From Streptomyces silvae (GTDB lineage Bacteria; Actinomycetota; Actinomycetes; Streptomycetales; Streptomycetaceae), in NCBI RefSeq assembly GCF_016745505.1, contig NZ_JAERUC010000206.1, forward strand, positions 62,001-126,000: 64,000 nt of DNA. The letters run 5' to 3'. This document shows, piece by piece, positions 44,625 through 58,721 of the stretch. The notes beneath the pieces are model-generated. The model did no database searches and was not told where the DNA came from. It saw nothing but the letters and a program-made list of their open reading frames with translations. The position numbers were made by a program, and so were the translations under genes. Positions within the stretch are counted from its first letter, which is position 1; the number at the start of each line of letters is the position of its first letter.

Positions 44625-45890
44625 CTACCCCGCAACCGCTCCTGCACCCGCCTCAGGGGGAAGGGATTGGATCGATTTGAGCGCTTGCTCCCACGCCTGG
44701 GGCAGTGCGCCGACCCCCGGCATGGAGGTGTGCGAGCCGAAGGCGACCCGGGCCCGCCCCTGGTAGGACCACAGCACGCACGACAGGGCCTGCCCCGGGA
44801 AGGTCGGGGCTGCCGGCACCAGGTCCAGCACGGGGGACCCGTTGAAGGAGAGGGGGTTCCTGGAGCGGATGGAGGAGACCACCGCCCTGCAGCACACCCC
44901 CGAGCTGATGCGCCGGCCCAGGGCGAGGGTGGCCGGAAAGGGGGTGATCCGCCGGATCGTCAGGTCGAGGGCCGCCCGGAACCCGGGCGTCGGCCACGCG
45001 GCCATCTGCGCCCCGGTCCCGGCGAGTACGCGTGCGGGATCCCCGGTGGGCAGCGCCAGACGCATCGGCGCGAAGTGGTTGCCCAGTGCCCGCTGTTCGC
45101 CGGGCACCCTCAGGTCCATCGGGACCAGTGCGTGCACCTCCCGGTCCCCGGGCAGCGGCCACCAGGAGTCGGCGGCCAGCGCGAAGCAGGCGGCGAAGAC
45201 CTGGCTGAGAGTGGCGCCCGGTTGCTTGACGGCCTCCACCTCCAAGGGCTCGGTCACCGCGTACGTCGCGGAACCCTCGGCCCGTGCTGCCGCCGGTGCC
45301 GGCCAGGGTGCGGTGGGCAGGGCCGCCCGGAGCACCGAGGCCGCCGCGGACGGAAGACGCGGCAGAGCGGGGAGGAGCCCGCCGCCCAGCAGGGAGCGGC
45401 GCCGGGCCCTGGGGCCGTCGCCGAACAACTGGTCCAGGGTGTGGGTGATGGCTCCGCCGTCCATCAGGGTGTGATGGCAGCGGAACACCAGTGCCCACCG
45501 CCGGGGCGCGAAGCCGGTGGCGATCAGGACATCCCACATCGGCGCCCCCGCCGGGGACACGGGTGGCCGCCGCCGGACCTCCCGCATCAGTCCGTCGAGC
45601 CCCGCGTCGGCCGCGTCGGCGCCGAGGGGGAGCAGGGCGACATGGTCGGCGGCCCGCACCCGCTGCGGCTGCCAGACGGGCCGCCCCGCGCGCTCGGCAT
45701 AGCGGTGCCACAGGCCCGGCACCCGCCCCACGCGCGGTGCGAGGTGACCGGCGACCTCCGCCGCGCCGGGTGCTTCGCCCTCCAGGATCAGTGCCGTGGC
45801 GATGTACATCTGTGCCGCGTGTGTGAGCGGTGCCATCTCCATGAGCACCGCGTCACCGGCCTGCGCCGGTAGGGGCGTACTCGACTGCAT
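44625..45890 (-). CDS. WS/DGAT-like acyltransferase (condensation fold)
   Basis: The 421-residue protein starts at ATG 45890 (MQSSTPLPAQAG) behind GAGGAAA. It has the condensation-type motif FRCHHTLMDGGAITHTLDQLFG (HHxxxDG with the catalytic His). PGATLSQVFAACFALAADSWWPLP and the late SFNGSPVLDLVP block are typical of bacterial wax-ester synthase / diacylglycerol acyltransferase-like proteins. Acyl-CoA-dependent triacylglycerol or wax synthesis is probable, but the N-terminal region is poorly conserved. No lipid gene adjoins it. Confidence 0.75.
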   Translation of the reverse strand: MQSSTPLPAQAGDAVLMEMAPLTHAAQMYIATALILEGEAPGAAEVAGHLAPRVGRVPGLWHRYAERAGRPVWQPQRVRAADHVALLPLGADAADAGLDGLMREVRRRPPVSPAGAPMWDVLIATGFAPRRWALVFRCHHTLMDGGAITHTLDQLFGDGPRARRRSLLGGGLLPALPRLPSAAASVLRAALPTAPWPAPAAARAEGSATYAVTEPLEVEAVKQPGATLSQVFAACFALAADSWWPLPGDREVHALVPMDLRVPGEQRALGNHFAPMRLALPTGDPARVLAGTGAQMAAWPTPGFRAALDLTIRRITPFPATLALGRRISSGVCCRAVVSSIRSRNPLSFNGSPVLDLVPAAPTFPGQALSCVLWSYQGRARVAFGSHTSMPGVGALPQAWEQALKSIQSLPPEAGAGAVAG

Positions 45891-46153
45891 GTGTTTCCTC
45901 GCGTCCTGTCTGCGGAACCGGTCCGCGCCCCCGTCTGCCGCACGGACGAAGCGGTCCGGGCCTCGGAAGCCCGTGCACGGACAACCGCGCCGGAGCCGTT
46001 CCGTAGCGCGCCGCCCGCACAATGCCCGGAGAGATCACCCGCGCAGGTGAGGGCGGCGCGCGCCGGTGGACGCCGGCGGCGGCGGGTCCGTGACCTCCCG
46101 GACCCGCCCCGCACCGCAGCAGGCCGGCACAACACACCCTCCGTGCACGACCG

Positions 46154-46183
46154 TTGACACACTTCCTCACGCGTCACTACCGT
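46154..46183 (+). promoter_or_regulatory. GH2 beta-galactosidase promoter
   Basis: TTGACA (46154-46159), an 18-bp spacer and TACCGT (46178-46183) match the vegetative consensus well. The start would be near 46190. Confidence 0.65.
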
Positions 46184-46192
46184 CACGGCAGG

Positions 46193-46213
46193 ATTTCGGA
46201 CGCCAGACGAAAT
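46193..46213. promoter_or_regulatory. Operator-like palindrome ATTTCG-N9-CGAAAT
   Basis: A perfect 6-bp dyad sits just downstream of the GH2 -10, where a repressor would block initiation. The regulator is unknown. It does not resemble the GTCCA site of the GH101/GH35 genes. Confidence 0.5.
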
Positions 46214-46282
46214 ATCGAACGGAACTCGACACGCCGGCCTGCTGTACGCCCCACCGACGCACAGCGGTACGGCCATTCCTAG

Positions 46283-50248
<3,966 letters not shown>

Positions 50249-50255
50249 CACGGGG

Positions 50256-50298
50256 ACGGGCAGGGCCGTTCCCGGCGCCCGGGAACGGCCCTGCCCGT
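50256..50298. terminator. Bidirectional terminator between GH2 and dehydratase genes
   Basis: Arms 50256-50275 and 50279-50298 pair perfectly over 20 bp around CGC. This is the strongest hairpin in the window. Confidence 0.9.
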
Positions 50299-50301
50299 GG
50301 C

Positions 50302-51516
50302 TCACCAGTCGTGGACCGTCCCGTCCTGCAGCCGGTTGACGGGGAGGTACGCCGCCTCGTAGGGGTGCGCGGCGGCCAGTTCCTCGTTCAGCTCGACCCC
50401 GATGCCCGGCGCCTCACCCGGGTGCAGATATCCGTTCTCGAAGGTGTACGCGTGGGGGAACACCTCCTCGGTGAGCGCGGTGTGGCCCGAATACTCCTGG
50501 ATACCGAAGTTGTGCACGGCGAGGTCGAGGTGGACGGCGGCCGCCATGCCGACCGGGGAGATGTCCTCCGGCCCGTGGATCGCGCTCTTGATCTGGTACT
50601 GGGCGGCGAAGTCGAAGAGCTTGCGCAGCGGCGTGACGCCTCCGAAGTGCGTGACGGCCGAGCGTACGTAGTCGATCAACTGCTCGGTGATCAGGGCCTG
50701 GTAGTCGTACACCGTGTTGAAGACCTCACCGATGGCCAGCGGTGTGGTCGTGTGGCGGCGGACCAGCCGCAGCGCCTCCTGGTTCTCGGCGGGCGTGCAG
50801 TCCTCCAGCCAGAACAGGCGGTACGGCTCCAGGTCCTTGCCCAGACGGGCGGCCTGCACGGGCGTGAGGCGGTGGTGCGCGTCGTGCAGGAGGGGCAGCT
50901 CCGGGCCGAACTCGGCGCGCACGGCCTCCAGTACGTCCGGCATGTGACGCAGATAGGCGTCGGTGTCCCAGTCCTCCACCAGCGGCCGGGCCTGCTGGTG
51001 CAGCACGGGGGAGCCGCTCGCGTCCGTGCTCGACACACCGTAGACCGCCTTCAGCCCGGGGATGCCGGACTGCACGCGGACCGCCGGATAGCCCTCGGCG
51101 AGGCGGGCCCGGACCGAGTCGAGGAGCTCGGGGATGTCCCGGCCGTTGGCGTGGCCGTAGGTGCCCACCCGGTCCCGGCTCGCGCCGCCCAGGAGCTGGT
51201 AAAGCGGCAGGCCCGCGGCCTTCGCCTTGATGTCCCACAGCGCCACGTCGACGGCGGCGATCGCGGCCATCGTCACCGGACCGCGCCGCCAGTAGGCGCC
51301 CCGGTAGAGCGACTGCCAGGTGTCCTCGACGCGGTGCGGGTCGAGACCCATGAGGAGGGGCACCACATGGTCCTGGAGATAGCTGACGACGGCCAGCTCC
51401 CGTCCGTTGAGCGTGGCGTCGCCGAGGCCGGTGAGCCCCTCGTCGGTCGTCAGCTTCAGGGTGACGAAGTTACGGCCCGGGCTGGTGACGAGGACCTTCG
51501 CGTCGACAATTTTCAT
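50302..51516 (-). CDS. Mannonate/gluconate-type dehydratase (enolase superfamily, ManD/RspA)
   Basis: The 404-residue protein starts at ATG 51516. The N-terminal capping domain has [41 protein letters not shown] in pieces. [45 protein letters not shown] in pieces is typical of the ManD subgroup. Barrel ligands follow: [24 protein letters not shown] and [10 protein letters not shown]. Members dehydrate D-mannonate or D-gluconate, giving 2-keto-3-deoxygluconate. It is the last gene of a three-transporter-gene operon with a 37-bp gap, so the transported substrate may be a sugar acid or a precursor. Confidence 0.88.
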   Translation of the reverse strand: MKIVDAKVLVTSPGRNFVTLKLTTDEGLTGLGDATLNGRELAVVSYLQDHVVPLLMGLDPHRVEDTWQSLYRGAYWRRGPVTMAAIAAVDVALWDIKAKAAGLPLYQLLGGASRDRVGTYGHANGRDIPELLDSVRARLAEGYPAVRVQSGIPGLKAVYGVSSTDASGSPVLHQQARPLVEDWDTDAYLRHMPDVLEAVRAEFGPELPLLHDAHHRLTPVQAARLGKDLEPYRLFWLEDCTPAENQEALRLVRRHTTTPLAIGEVFNTVYDYQALITEQLIDYVRSAVTHFGGVTPLRKLFDFAAQYQIKSAIHGPEDISPVGMAAAVHLDLAVHNFGIQEYSGHTALTEEVFPHAYTFENGYLHPGEAPGIGVELNEELAAAHPYEAAYLPVNRLQDGTVHDW

Positions 51517-51553
51517 GGGGGTACTTTCTTCCGAATGCGGTGGTGAGGGTGGT

Positions 51554-52414
51554 TCAGCCCTTGGTGGCGCCGGAGGTCAGGCCGGCCACCAGGTACTTCT
51601 GTCCGAGGACGGCGGCCAGGACGACGGGGACGGTGATGAGCGTCGCCGCTGCCATCAGGCCGCCCCAGTCGGTGCTCGCGTACGAGATGAAGTTGAAGAG
51701 GGTCACCGGCACCGTCTGGGTGCGGTCGTCGGCGAAGATCAGCGCGAACATGAAGTTGTTCCAGCTGAAGACGAAGGCGAGCAGCGACGCGGTCGCCGTC
51801 CCGGGGGCGGCCAGCGGCAGAGCGATGCGCCAGAAGGCCCCGAAGGCGCTGAGTCCGTCGGTGCGCGCCGCTTCCTCCAGTTCGACCGGCAGGCCGGCGA
51901 AGAAGCTGATCATGATCCACATGATGAGCGGGACGGAGACGAACATCTGGCTGAGGATCAGCACGGTGTAGGAGCCGACGAGACCCATCTGCGCGAACAG
52001 GTAGTACCAGGGGACGAGCAGGGAGATCGCCGGAACGATGCGCGCCACCAGGATCAGCGATCCCGTCCGGTGCATGTCGAACCGTCCGACCGCCCAGGCG
52101 GCGGGCACCGCGATGACGGCGGAGAGCACGGTCGAGACCACCCCGACCAGCAGGGAGTTGCCCATGGACCGGACGATCTGCCCGGCCTCGACGATGCTGC
52201 GGAAGTTCTCCAGGGTGGGGCTGAACCACAGCCCCACCGACGGGTCGGTCACCTGGACGTTGGTCTTGAAGGCGGCGGCGAACATCCACACCAGGGGCAG
52301 CGCGAAGACGAGCGTCACGACGGCGATGGCGATTCCGCGCAGCCACGACCGGACCGCGCGCCGGCGCAGGTGCCGGGCGACGGGGACGGGCACGGGGGTG
52401 ACGGTGGCAGTCAT
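51554..52414 (-). CDS. ABC sugar importer permease (MalG type)
   Basis: The 286-residue protein starts at ATG 52414, overlapping the previous stop. Six membrane segments begin with [23 protein letters not shown]. The EAA loop is [29 protein letters not shown]. It forms the inner pore with the MalF-type partner encoded upstream. No ATPase is in the operon, so an external shared ATPase (MsiK-like) is expected. Confidence 0.92.
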   Translation of the reverse strand: MTATVTPVPVPVARHLRRRAVRSWLRGIAIAVVTLVFALPLVWMFAAAFKTNVQVTDPSVGLWFSPTLENFRSIVEAGQIVRSMGNSLLVGVVSTVLSAVIAVPAAWAVGRFDMHRTGSLILVARIVPAISLLVPWYYLFAQMGLVGSYTVLILSQMFVSVPLIMWIMISFFAGLPVELEEAARTDGLSAFGAFWRIALPLAAPGTATASLLAFVFSWNNFMFALIFADDRTQTVPVTLFNFISYASTDWGGLMAAATLITVPVVLAAVLGQKYLVAGLTSGATKG

Positions 52415-53370
52415 GCGGTCTTCCTTCCGCCCCGGCGGCGCAGCAGCACCACGACGCCGATGATGAAGAGCGTGAACAGGACCAGGACGGCGGCGGCCAG
52501 GCCGTACTCCTGGTAGTCGAAGGTCAGCCCGTAGGCGTAGACGTTCAGGGTCTCCACCTCGAAGTCCGAGCCGCCGCCCGCACCCTTGGTGGCGTAGAGG
52601 ATGTCGAAGGTCTTGAGGGCGTCCACCGCGCGCAGGACCAGGGCGGTGGCGAGCGTCGGTCCGAGCATGGGGAGCACGACGTGCCGGAACCGCTGCCAGC
52701 CGTTCGCCCCGTCGACGCGCGCCGCCTCCTCGGGCTCCTCGGGCAGGGTGGTCAGCCCGGCGAGCAGCAGCAACGTCATCATGGGCGTCCACTGCCATAC
52801 GTCGATGAGCATCAGGGTCGGCAGCGACTGGCTGACCGAGCCGAGGAACTCCTGGCGGGGCAGGCCCACTCCGGCGAGCAGGTGGTTGGCTATGCCGTTG
52901 GTGGGGTCGAGGATCAGCAGCCAGAGGATGCCGATCGCCACCGGCGTGGTGAGCAACGGGATGATCAGGACCGTACGCACCCACCGCATGCCGCGGAACG
53001 GCTTGCGCATGAGCATCGCGAGGGCCAGTCCGAGCACCGTCTCCAGGACCACCGCCCCGACCGTGAAGACCAGCGTGCGCCGGGCGGCGGGCCAGAACCT
53101 GCGGGTGTCGCCGAGGGCGTCGGCGAAGTTCTGCAGTCCGACGTGGGCCTTGCCCGCGTTCACCGCGCCGAAGGCGTCGGTCAGGCTGAGGTTGACGGTG
53201 TAGACCAGCGGAAAGACGATCATCAGGCCGACGAACAGCAGCGCCGGGGCGAGCATCGTCCACTTCAGCCGCCGGTTGGCCTGCTCGAAAGTACGGGGGC
53301 GGCGCGCGGGGGCCGGTCCCGTGCCCGGCGCGGCTGCCGCGCGGGCGGGGGAGACCTCGGTGGTGGACAT
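52411..53370 (-). CDS. ABC sugar importer permease (MalF type)
   Basis: The 319-residue protein starts at ATG 53370, whose A is the last base of the binding-protein stop. An N-terminal Pro/Ala-rich tail precedes membrane segments such as WTMLAPALLFVGLMIVFPLVYTVNLS. The EAA loop is PEEPEEAARVDGANGWQRFRHVVLPMLGP. Start and stop overlaps with both neighbours indicate strict co-translation. Confidence 0.92.
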   Translation of the reverse strand: MSTTEVSPARAAAAPGTGPAPARRPRTFEQANRRLKWTMLAPALLFVGLMIVFPLVYTVNLSLTDAFGAVNAGKAHVGLQNFADALGDTRRFWPAARRTLVFTVGAVVLETVLGLALAMLMRKPFRGMRWVRTVLIIPLLTTPVAIGILWLLILDPTNGIANHLLAGVGLPRQEFLGSVSQSLPTLMLIDVWQWTPMMTLLLLAGLTTLPEEPEEAARVDGANGWQRFRHVVLPMLGPTLATALVLRAVDALKTFDILYATKGAGGGSDFEVETLNVYAYGLTFDYQEYGLAAAVLVLFTLFIIGVVVLLRRRGGRKTA

Positions 53371-54689
53371 CAGGACTCCTTGTGGCGGTTGTCGCGGACG
53401 AGGAAATCGGCGAACTCCGCGTCGGCGTCACGAGCCACCGGTCGTACGTCGTTGCCGAGGATGCCCGCGACCAGGGGCCGTCCGACGATGTCCCTGGCCC
53501 GGCCGACCTGGAGGACCCGGGGCCGGTCGTAGCCGAGACCCCGCTCCGCGTTGAGCCGCATGGCCTCGGCGAGATCGGGCGGGAAGGAGGCCAAGGACTT
53601 CGGGTCGGACCACACCGAGCTACGGGCGCCGGGGATGCCGCCCTTCTGGAGCTCGGCGGTCATCTCGGTGCCGGCGGCCCACTTGACGAACTCCCAGGCG
53701 TCGTCGCGCAGCAGGGAGAACTTGCTGATGCCGAGGCTCCAGGACGGGATGTTGTGCGGCCGGGCGCCGGCCGGTCCGGCCGGGAAGGGCGCGAAGCCGA
53801 CGGACTCGCGGACGGTCGACACCTTCGGGTCGAGGAAGCTGCTGTAGATGGCGTCGGCGTCGATGTAGAAGGCGGCCTTGCCCTGCGCGAAGATCGGCAT
53901 GGCCTGTTCGAGGCTCATGTTGGTGGCGCCGGGCGGCCCCGTCCTCGCCAGGAGCCCGCCGTAGTACGCGTACGCGGCGAGGGCCTCCGGGGTGCCGATG
54001 CCGGACCTGCCCCGCACGACGAAGTCCCCGCCGTGGGAGTACAGGAAGCTCGACCACTGGGACACGGCGCCGCTGCGCTGGCCCCGGCCGACGAACCCGT
54101 AGAAGCCCTTCTTCTTGTCGGTGAGCTCCTGGGCGGCCGCCATCAGCTCCTCCAGGGTGCCCGGCGGTCCGCCGAGGTCCTGCACCAGGTCCTTGCGGTA
54201 GTACAGCGCCGGACGCTCGGTCACCACGGGGACGCTCAGCACCTGGCCCGCCGTCACGGAGGCGTCGCGCGGGGCCTTCTGGAAATCCTGCCAGGCGAAG
54301 TCCTCGTCCTGGGTGACGCGGTCGCTCAGGTCGGCCAGCCAGCCGTTGTGGGCGAAGAGCAGCTGCTCCTGGAGCGCGCGGACCATCATGACGTCCACAT
54401 CGGTGCCCGAGGCGTTGAGCTTCACGTTGTAGCTGCTCGCCAGCTGGTCCGCGGTGAGCAGGGTCATGGAGACCCGCCGGCCGATGCGCTCCTCGAACTC
54501 CTTCGTACGGCGCCGGATCGCCTGGGACCACACATGGTTGATCGCCATGATCCGCAACGGGGTGTCCGCGGAGGGCCGTCCGCCCCCGGTCGTACACGCG
54601 CTGAGCGCCCCCAACCCGGCGGCTCCCGCGACTCCCGCCGCCAGCCTGCCGAAGGAGCGCCGGTTGAGGAGCTGGCTGCTCGTGGACAT
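53370..54689 (-). CDS. ABC sugar-binding lipoprotein, Tat-exported
   Basis: The 439-residue protein starts MSTSSQLLNRRSFGRLAAG, a Tat motif (NRRSFGR). The lipobox LSAC precedes TTGGG, so the protein is a lipoprotein. The family 1 SBP fold is visible in LRIMAINHVWSQAIRRRTKEFEE, DVMMVRALQEQLLFAHNGWLADLSDRV, PVVTERPALYYRKDL and AWEFVKWAAGTEMTAELQ. It delivers a sugar or sugar acid to the two permeases. A FadR-type operator sits 84 bp upstream of the start. Confidence 0.9.
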   Translation of the reverse strand: MSTSSQLLNRRSFGRLAAGVAGAAGLGALSACTTGGGRPSADTPLRIMAINHVWSQAIRRRTKEFEERIGRRVSMTLLTADQLASSYNVKLNASGTDVDVMMVRALQEQLLFAHNGWLADLSDRVTQDEDFAWQDFQKAPRDASVTAGQVLSVPVVTERPALYYRKDLVQDLGGPPGTLEELMAAAQELTDKKKGFYGFVGRGQRSGAVSQWSSFLYSHGGDFVVRGRSGIGTPEALAAYAYYGGLLARTGPPGATNMSLEQAMPIFAQGKAAFYIDADAIYSSFLDPKVSTVRESVGFAPFPAGPAGARPHNIPSWSLGISKFSLLRDDAWEFVKWAAGTEMTAELQKGGIPGARSSVWSDPKSLASFPPDLAEAMRLNAERGLGYDRPRVLQVGRARDIVGRPLVAGILGNDVRPVARDADAEFADFLVRDNRHKES

Positions 54690-54773
54690 CGTCGTCCTCG
54701 TCTCTCTGCGCTGTCGTGCGTCCTGCTCACCCGGGGGCGTACCGCCTGCGGGGAGCGTCCGTTCGTCTGGCCC

Positions 54774-54790
54774 AACTGGTAGGACCAGTT
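54774..54790. promoter_or_regulatory. FadR/GntR-type operator AACTGGTAGGACCAGTT
   Basis: A perfect 7-bp dyad with a 3-bp spacer lies between the sugar-binding protein gene and its likely regulator (FadR-type, stop at 54878). The TGGT-N3-ACCA core is the expected FadR-subfamily pattern. Confidence 0.75.
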
Positions 54791-54877
54791 CGACCAGAGA
54801 CGGACGTTAGCAGGGGAGAGGCGTCCCGAACAGCCCTTTCGCGGGCCGGATTCACCGTGCCGCGCGGGCGGTGACCC

Positions 54878-55684
54878 CTACTGGACCGCGCCGTAGCGGT
54901 TGCCGGTCCCGTCCAGGAGTGCCTCGATGTGGTTGCGCGCCATGATGTCGACCTGGACGTCCAGGTCCTTCCCGTAGGTCCGCAGACCGAGCATCAGATG
55001 CTCGCGCATCCGTTCGCCCGCCAGGTCCACGTCACGGGCCTCGATCGCCTCGAAGATCTCGGGGTGGTGCGGGACCCCGGGCTCCCCGATCGACGGGTCG
55101 GAGTTGGAGCGGAGCATCATCTCGAACATCATCCCGCTGATCGACGAGAGCATGATCCTCAGGACCGGGTTCTTGCTCGCCTCGGCCACGGCGTCGTGGA
55201 ACGCCATGTCGGCCCGGGCCTTGACGACGACGTCGCTCGCGGATTCCAGCGCGTCCCGGGCGGACCTCAACGCCTCGATGTCCTCGTCCGTCGCGCGCTC
55301 GGTCGCCAGGCGCACCGTCTCGACCTCCAGCGGCAGCCGGGCCTCGATCAGCTGCCGGACGGTGGGCCGGCCGGCCCGGTACAACGCGTCGTACCCCCGG
55401 GCCTGCCCCGAGCTCTGCTCACGCACGAAGGAACCGCGGCCCGGGGCCACCTCGATCAGGAGCTGGGCCTCCAGCCGGCGCAGGACCTCGCGTACGACGT
55501 TCCTGCTGGCGCCGAACTGGGCCGCGAGCTCGCGCTCCGAGGGAAGTTTGGTTCCGACGGGGATGTCACCGGACCGGATGTCGTGCTCGAGTTCGCGCGC
55601 GATCCGTTCCGTCAGGAGTCCACGCCGGTCGGGAGCTGCGGCCTGACCGGACCGCGCGGAGGAGGAAGAGGCGGACGGCTGCAT
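54878..55684 (-). CDS. FadR-subfamily GntR regulator
   Basis: The 268-residue product has a Ser/Ala-rich N terminus, then the winged [64 protein letters not shown] in pieces. The all-helical FCD domain has [22 protein letters not shown] and [17 protein letters not shown], with the His/Asp metal-ligand pattern. It probably represses the sugar-acid operon 190 bp downstream through the AACTGGT palindrome. TACGCT (55696-55691) lies 6 bp before the ATG, which fits a leaderless message. Confidence 0.92.
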   Translation of the reverse strand: MQPSASSSSARSGQAAAPDRRGLLTERIARELEHDIRSGDIPVGTKLPSERELAAQFGASRNVVREVLRRLEAQLLIEVAPGRGSFVREQSSGQARGYDALYRAGRPTVRQLIEARLPLEVETVRLATERATDEDIEALRSARDALESASDVVVKARADMAFHDAVAEASKNPVLRIMLSSISGMMFEMMLRSNSDPSIGEPGVPHHPEIFEAIEARDVDLAGERMREHLMLGLRTYGKDLDVQVDIMARNHIEALLDGTGNRYGAVQ

Positions 55685-55760
55685 CCCCGCAGCGTACAGG
55701 CTGGTCCCTGGCGGTACGCTGCCGATCCGGCCGAGCCCGGGGGAGCGGTCAGGCCCGCGG

Positions 55761-55850
55761 ACTTCCCGGCCGGCTCAGGCACTTCCCCGATCGGCTCAGG
55801 GGCTTCCCGGCCGGTTCAGGGACTTCCCGGCACGGCTCACGGACTCCCCG
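55761..55850. repeat. Five imperfect ~20-bp tandem repeats
   Basis: The unit acttcccggccggctcaggc recurs at 55761, 55781, about 55802, 55822 and 55843 with alternating 20- and 21-bp steps, about two helical turns. It spans the stop of the XRE gene and the gap before the FadR gene. Confidence 0.7.
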
Positions 55851-56781
55851 GTACGGACGAGCCGGCCCGGGTGGCGTCCGCGCCCCAGCTCGCCAGCAGG
55901 AGCAGGGCGTCCGCGGACGCCGAGCCCGGCTCCGGGTGATAGACGACCACCGACTGCTCCGCGTCGTCGGGCAGGGCGAACGTCTCGTAGTCGAGCGTCA
56001 GTTCACCCACCAGCGGATGACGCAGCCGCTTCACGCCGTGGCTCTTCTCCTTGACGTCGTGCCTGGCCCAGAGCCGCCTGAACTCCTCGCTCTTCACGGA
56101 CAGCTCACCGATGAGCGCGGAGAGCCGGGTGTCGTCGGGGCGGCAGCCCGCGTCCATCCGCAGATAGCTCACGATGTCCGACGCCTTCTGGTCCCACTCC
56201 ACGAACAGATCGCGGTACTCCGGCTTCAGGAACGTCAGCCGTGCCCAGTTCCTCTCCTGCGCCGGCAGCAGGGACCAGTCGCCGAAGAGCGCTGCCGCCA
56301 TCCGGTTCCAGGCGAGAATCTCCGAACGCCGCCCGATGACGTACGCGGGAACACCGTCCATCGTGTCGAGCAGCCGGCAGAGGCTTCCCCGCACCCGCTG
56401 CTGCCGGGCCGACGGCTTCTTCCTGTGCTGCTTGGGCTTCGCGAGGTGCGTCAGATGCGCCTGCTCCGCGTCGGTCAGCCGCAGCGCCGACGCGATGGCG
56501 CCGAGCACCTCCGCGGAGACGTTCTGGCCGTTGCCCTGCTCAAGACGTGTGTAGTACGCCACGGAGACACCGGCCAGCTGGGCCAGCTCCTCGCGGCGCA
56601 GCCCCGGCACCCGGCGGTGCCGCCCGAAGTCCGGCAGCCCCACATCCTCCGGCTTGAGCCGGGCACGCCGGCTGCGCAGGAACTCGCTGAGCTCGGCACG
56701 CCGGTCGAGGGCGTGCCCCGCGCCGCCACCGGGACCGGGGTCACCGGCGGGCTGCCGACCGGGTACAGGCTGCTCGTCCAT
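55837..56781 (-). CDS. XRE-family regulator with MmyB-like ligand domain
   Basis: The 314-residue product starts at ATG 56781 (MDEQPVPG); the longer frame adds only nine residues. The HTH is [44 protein letters not shown] in pieces. The C-terminal part ([71 protein letters not shown] in pieces) is the MmyB-like, PAS-related ligand-binding domain. Such regulators are commonly divergent from a short-chain or alcohol dehydrogenase, as here. The last codons lie in the tandem repeat. Confidence 0.9.
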   Translation of the reverse strand: MDEQPVPGRQPAGDPGPGGGAGHALDRRAELSEFLRSRRARLKPEDVGLPDFGRHRRVPGLRREELAQLAGVSVAYYTRLEQGNGQNVSAEVLGAIASALRLTDAEQAHLTHLAKPKQHRKKPSARQQRVRGSLCRLLDTMDGVPAYVIGRRSEILAWNRMAAALFGDWSLLPAQERNWARLTFLKPEYRDLFVEWDQKASDIVSYLRMDAGCRPDDTRLSALIGELSVKSEEFRRLWARHDVKEKSHGVKRLRHPLVGELTLDYETFALPDDAEQSVVVYHPEPGSASADALLLLASWGADATRAGSSVPGSP

Positions 56782-56783
56782 GT

Positions 56784-56844
56784 GTCCAGTATCCACGGTC
56801 GTACGCACACCATCCTGACCCCGTCAGTAGTAGGACCACTGGAC
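56784..56844. promoter_or_regulatory. Inverted GTCCAGT ... ACTGGAC arms in a divergent promoter
   Basis: Exact 7-bp complementary arms at 56784-56790 and 56838-56844 flank 47 bp in the gap between the XRE and dehydrogenase genes. They may be two binding halves of the XRE regulator. Confidence 0.35.
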
Positions 56845-56952
56845 GTAGGCAGAGCCGTGGCCTGGGTGAACGCGGTCAGGTGGGGCAGGCTGGTCTGCGT
56901 GCCCGGACCGAAAGCCGCCGGGCGCAGGACCACCTCCTTAGGAGAATTCCGG

Positions 56953-57993
56953 ATGACCACTGTCGCTGCGTACGCCGCCCCCTCCGCGAAGGCACCGATC
57001 GAGCGCACCACCATCGAGCGACGCCCGGTCGGCGAGTACGACGTCCTGATCGACATCAAGTTCGCCGGTATCTGCCACTCGGACATCCACCAGGCCCGTG
57101 ACGGCTGGAGTGAGGGCATCTTCCCGATGGTGCCCGGTCACGAGATCGCCGGCATCGTCACCGAGACCGGCCCCGGCGTCACCAAGTTCGCCGTCGGCGA
57201 CCGGGTGGGAGTCGGCTGCATGGTGGACTCGTGCCGCGAGTGCGACAACTGCAAGGCCGGCCTGGAGCAGTACTGCGCCAAGGGCAACACCGGCACGTAC
57301 AACGCCCTGGACAAGAACGGCGACCCCACGTACGGGGGCTACTCCACGCACATCGTCGTCGACGAGAACTACACCCTGCGCATCCCCGACGGCCTCTCCC
57401 TCGACGAGGCGGCGCCGCTGCTCTGCGCGGGCATCACCACGTACTCCCCGCTGAAGCACTGGAACGCCGGACCCGGCAAGAAGGTCGCCGTCCTCGGTAT
57501 GGGCGGGCTCGGGCACATGGGCGTCAAGATCGCGCACGCGCTGGGCGCGGAGGTGACCGTTCTCTCGCAGACCCTGCGCAAGCAGGACGACGGGCTGAAG
57601 CTCGGCGCCGACCACTACTACGCCACCAGCGACCCGAAGACCTTCGAGGAGCTGCGCGGCACCTTCGACATCATCCTGTCCACCGTCTCCGCGCCGCTGG
57701 ACTTCGGTGCGTACCTCTCCCTGCTCAGGACGGACGGTGCGCTGGTCAACGTCGGCGCCCCGGAGGAGCCCATATCCGTCAACCTCTTCTCGCTGATCGG
57801 CGGCCGTAAGTCCCTCTCGGGTTCCGGCATCGGCGGTATCCAGGAGACCCAGGAGATGCTGGACTTCTGTGCCGAGCACGGATTCGGCGCGGAGATCGAA
57901 CTGATCGGCGCGTCCGAGATCAACGAGGCGTACGAGCGGGTGCTGAACAGTGATGTGCGGTACAGGTTCGTGATCGACGCCGCGACCATCTGA
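56953..57993 (+). CDS. NAD(P)-dependent zinc alcohol dehydrogenase (CAD/YahK family)
   Basis: ATG 56953 follows TTAGGAGAATTCC. The 346-residue enzyme has catalytic-zinc residues in [14 protein letters not shown] and [12 protein letters not shown]. Structural-zinc cysteines are in [17 protein letters not shown]. The NADP Rossmann motif is [21 protein letters not shown]. It reduces aldehydes or cinnamyl-type substrates with NADPH. The adjacent XRE regulator is probably its controller. Confidence 0.92.
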   Translation: MTTVAAYAAPSAKAPIERTTIERRPVGEYDVLIDIKFAGICHSDIHQARDGWSEGIFPMVPGHEIAGIVTETGPGVTKFAVGDRVGVGCMVDSCRECDNCKAGLEQYCAKGNTGTYNALDKNGDPTYGGYSTHIVVDENYTLRIPDGLSLDEAAPLLCAGITTYSPLKHWNAGPGKKVAVLGMGGLGHMGVKIAHALGAEVTVLSQTLRKQDDGLKLGADHYYATSDPKTFEELRGTFDIILSTVSAPLDFGAYLSLLRTDGALVNVGAPEEPISVNLFSLIGGRKSLSGSGIGGIQETQEMLDFCAEHGFGAEIELIGASEINEAYERVLNSDVRYRFVIDAATI

Positions 57994-58051
57994 GGACTCC
58001 CGTCCGAAGGCACTCTTAGCCGGTCCCGTCCGGGGGCCGGGTGCACGAAGA

Positions 58052-58081
58052 GGGCCCCGACACGCGTGCGTGTCGGGGCCC
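58052..58081. terminator. Bidirectional terminator after the alcohol dehydrogenase
   Basis: GGGCCCCGACACGC and its exact complement form a 14-bp stem with a 2-nt centre, between convergent dehydrogenase and TetR genes. Confidence 0.85.
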
Positions 58082-58096
58082 TTCACGTGCGAGGGG

Positions 58097-58693
58097 TCAG
58101 CCCGCGTCGGGGCCGAGCTGCGACCGCCAGCCGTTGATCAGCAGGTCGAAGACCGTCTCCACGGTTGCCCGGGGATCGTGCCTGCCCGTGGCCAGGGCCG
58201 GGATCTCCAGGACGAACCGTGCGAGCGCCGCGCACGCGAGGTCGTCCTCGTCCCGGCCGAGCTCCTCCGCGATCGCGGAGCTGAGCGCGCCCGCGTGCCG
58301 CATCCACATGCGCTCGCCGTACTCGCGCAGCGCGGGCGTCCCGTTCACCAGGGCCGTGAACCGTTCCCGGCGCGGGTCGGCGGCCAGCGGCACCCAGGAC
58401 GCCAGTGCGTGGGCGCGGAGCGCCTCGACCACACCCAGGCCCTCGGGTCGGTCCCGTACCGCGGCGACCAGCTCCGCCTCCACATCCGCCTCCCGGTCGA
58501 AGACCAGTGCCTCCTTGCCCGGGAAGTGCGCGAAGAGGGTGGTCGTCGACACGTCGGCTCTCTCGGCGACGTCACGGACGCTCACACGTTCGAAACCGTG
58601 CTCCAGGAAGAGCTCCAGGGCGGCATCGGCGATGGCCTGTCTCGTCGCGGCCTTCTTGCGCTCGCGGCGGCCGACGGTCGGGGAATCGGGCAT
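58097..58693 (-). CDS. TetR-family regulator
   Basis: The 198-residue protein starts MPDSPTVGRRERKKAATRQAI. The HTH is ALELFLEHGFERVSVRDVAERADVSTTTLFAHFPGKEALV in pieces. The all-helical ligand domain (ADPRRERFTALVNGTPALREYGERMWMRHAGALS) follows. TACAGT (58705-58700) lies 6 bp before the ATG and no ribosome site is seen, so a leaderless message is probable. It diverges from a TetX-like flavin monooxygenase, its likely target. Confidence 0.92.
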   Translation of the reverse strand: MPDSPTVGRRERKKAATRQAIADAALELFLEHGFERVSVRDVAERADVSTTTLFAHFPGKEALVFDREADVEAELVAAVRDRPEGLGVVEALRAHALASWVPLAADPRRERFTALVNGTPALREYGERMWMRHAGALSSAIAEELGRDEDDLACAALARFVLEIPALATGRHDPRATVETVFDLLINGWRSQLGPDAG

Positions 58694-58721
58694 GAGATCA
58701 CTGTACCCCAAGGCTGGAATG

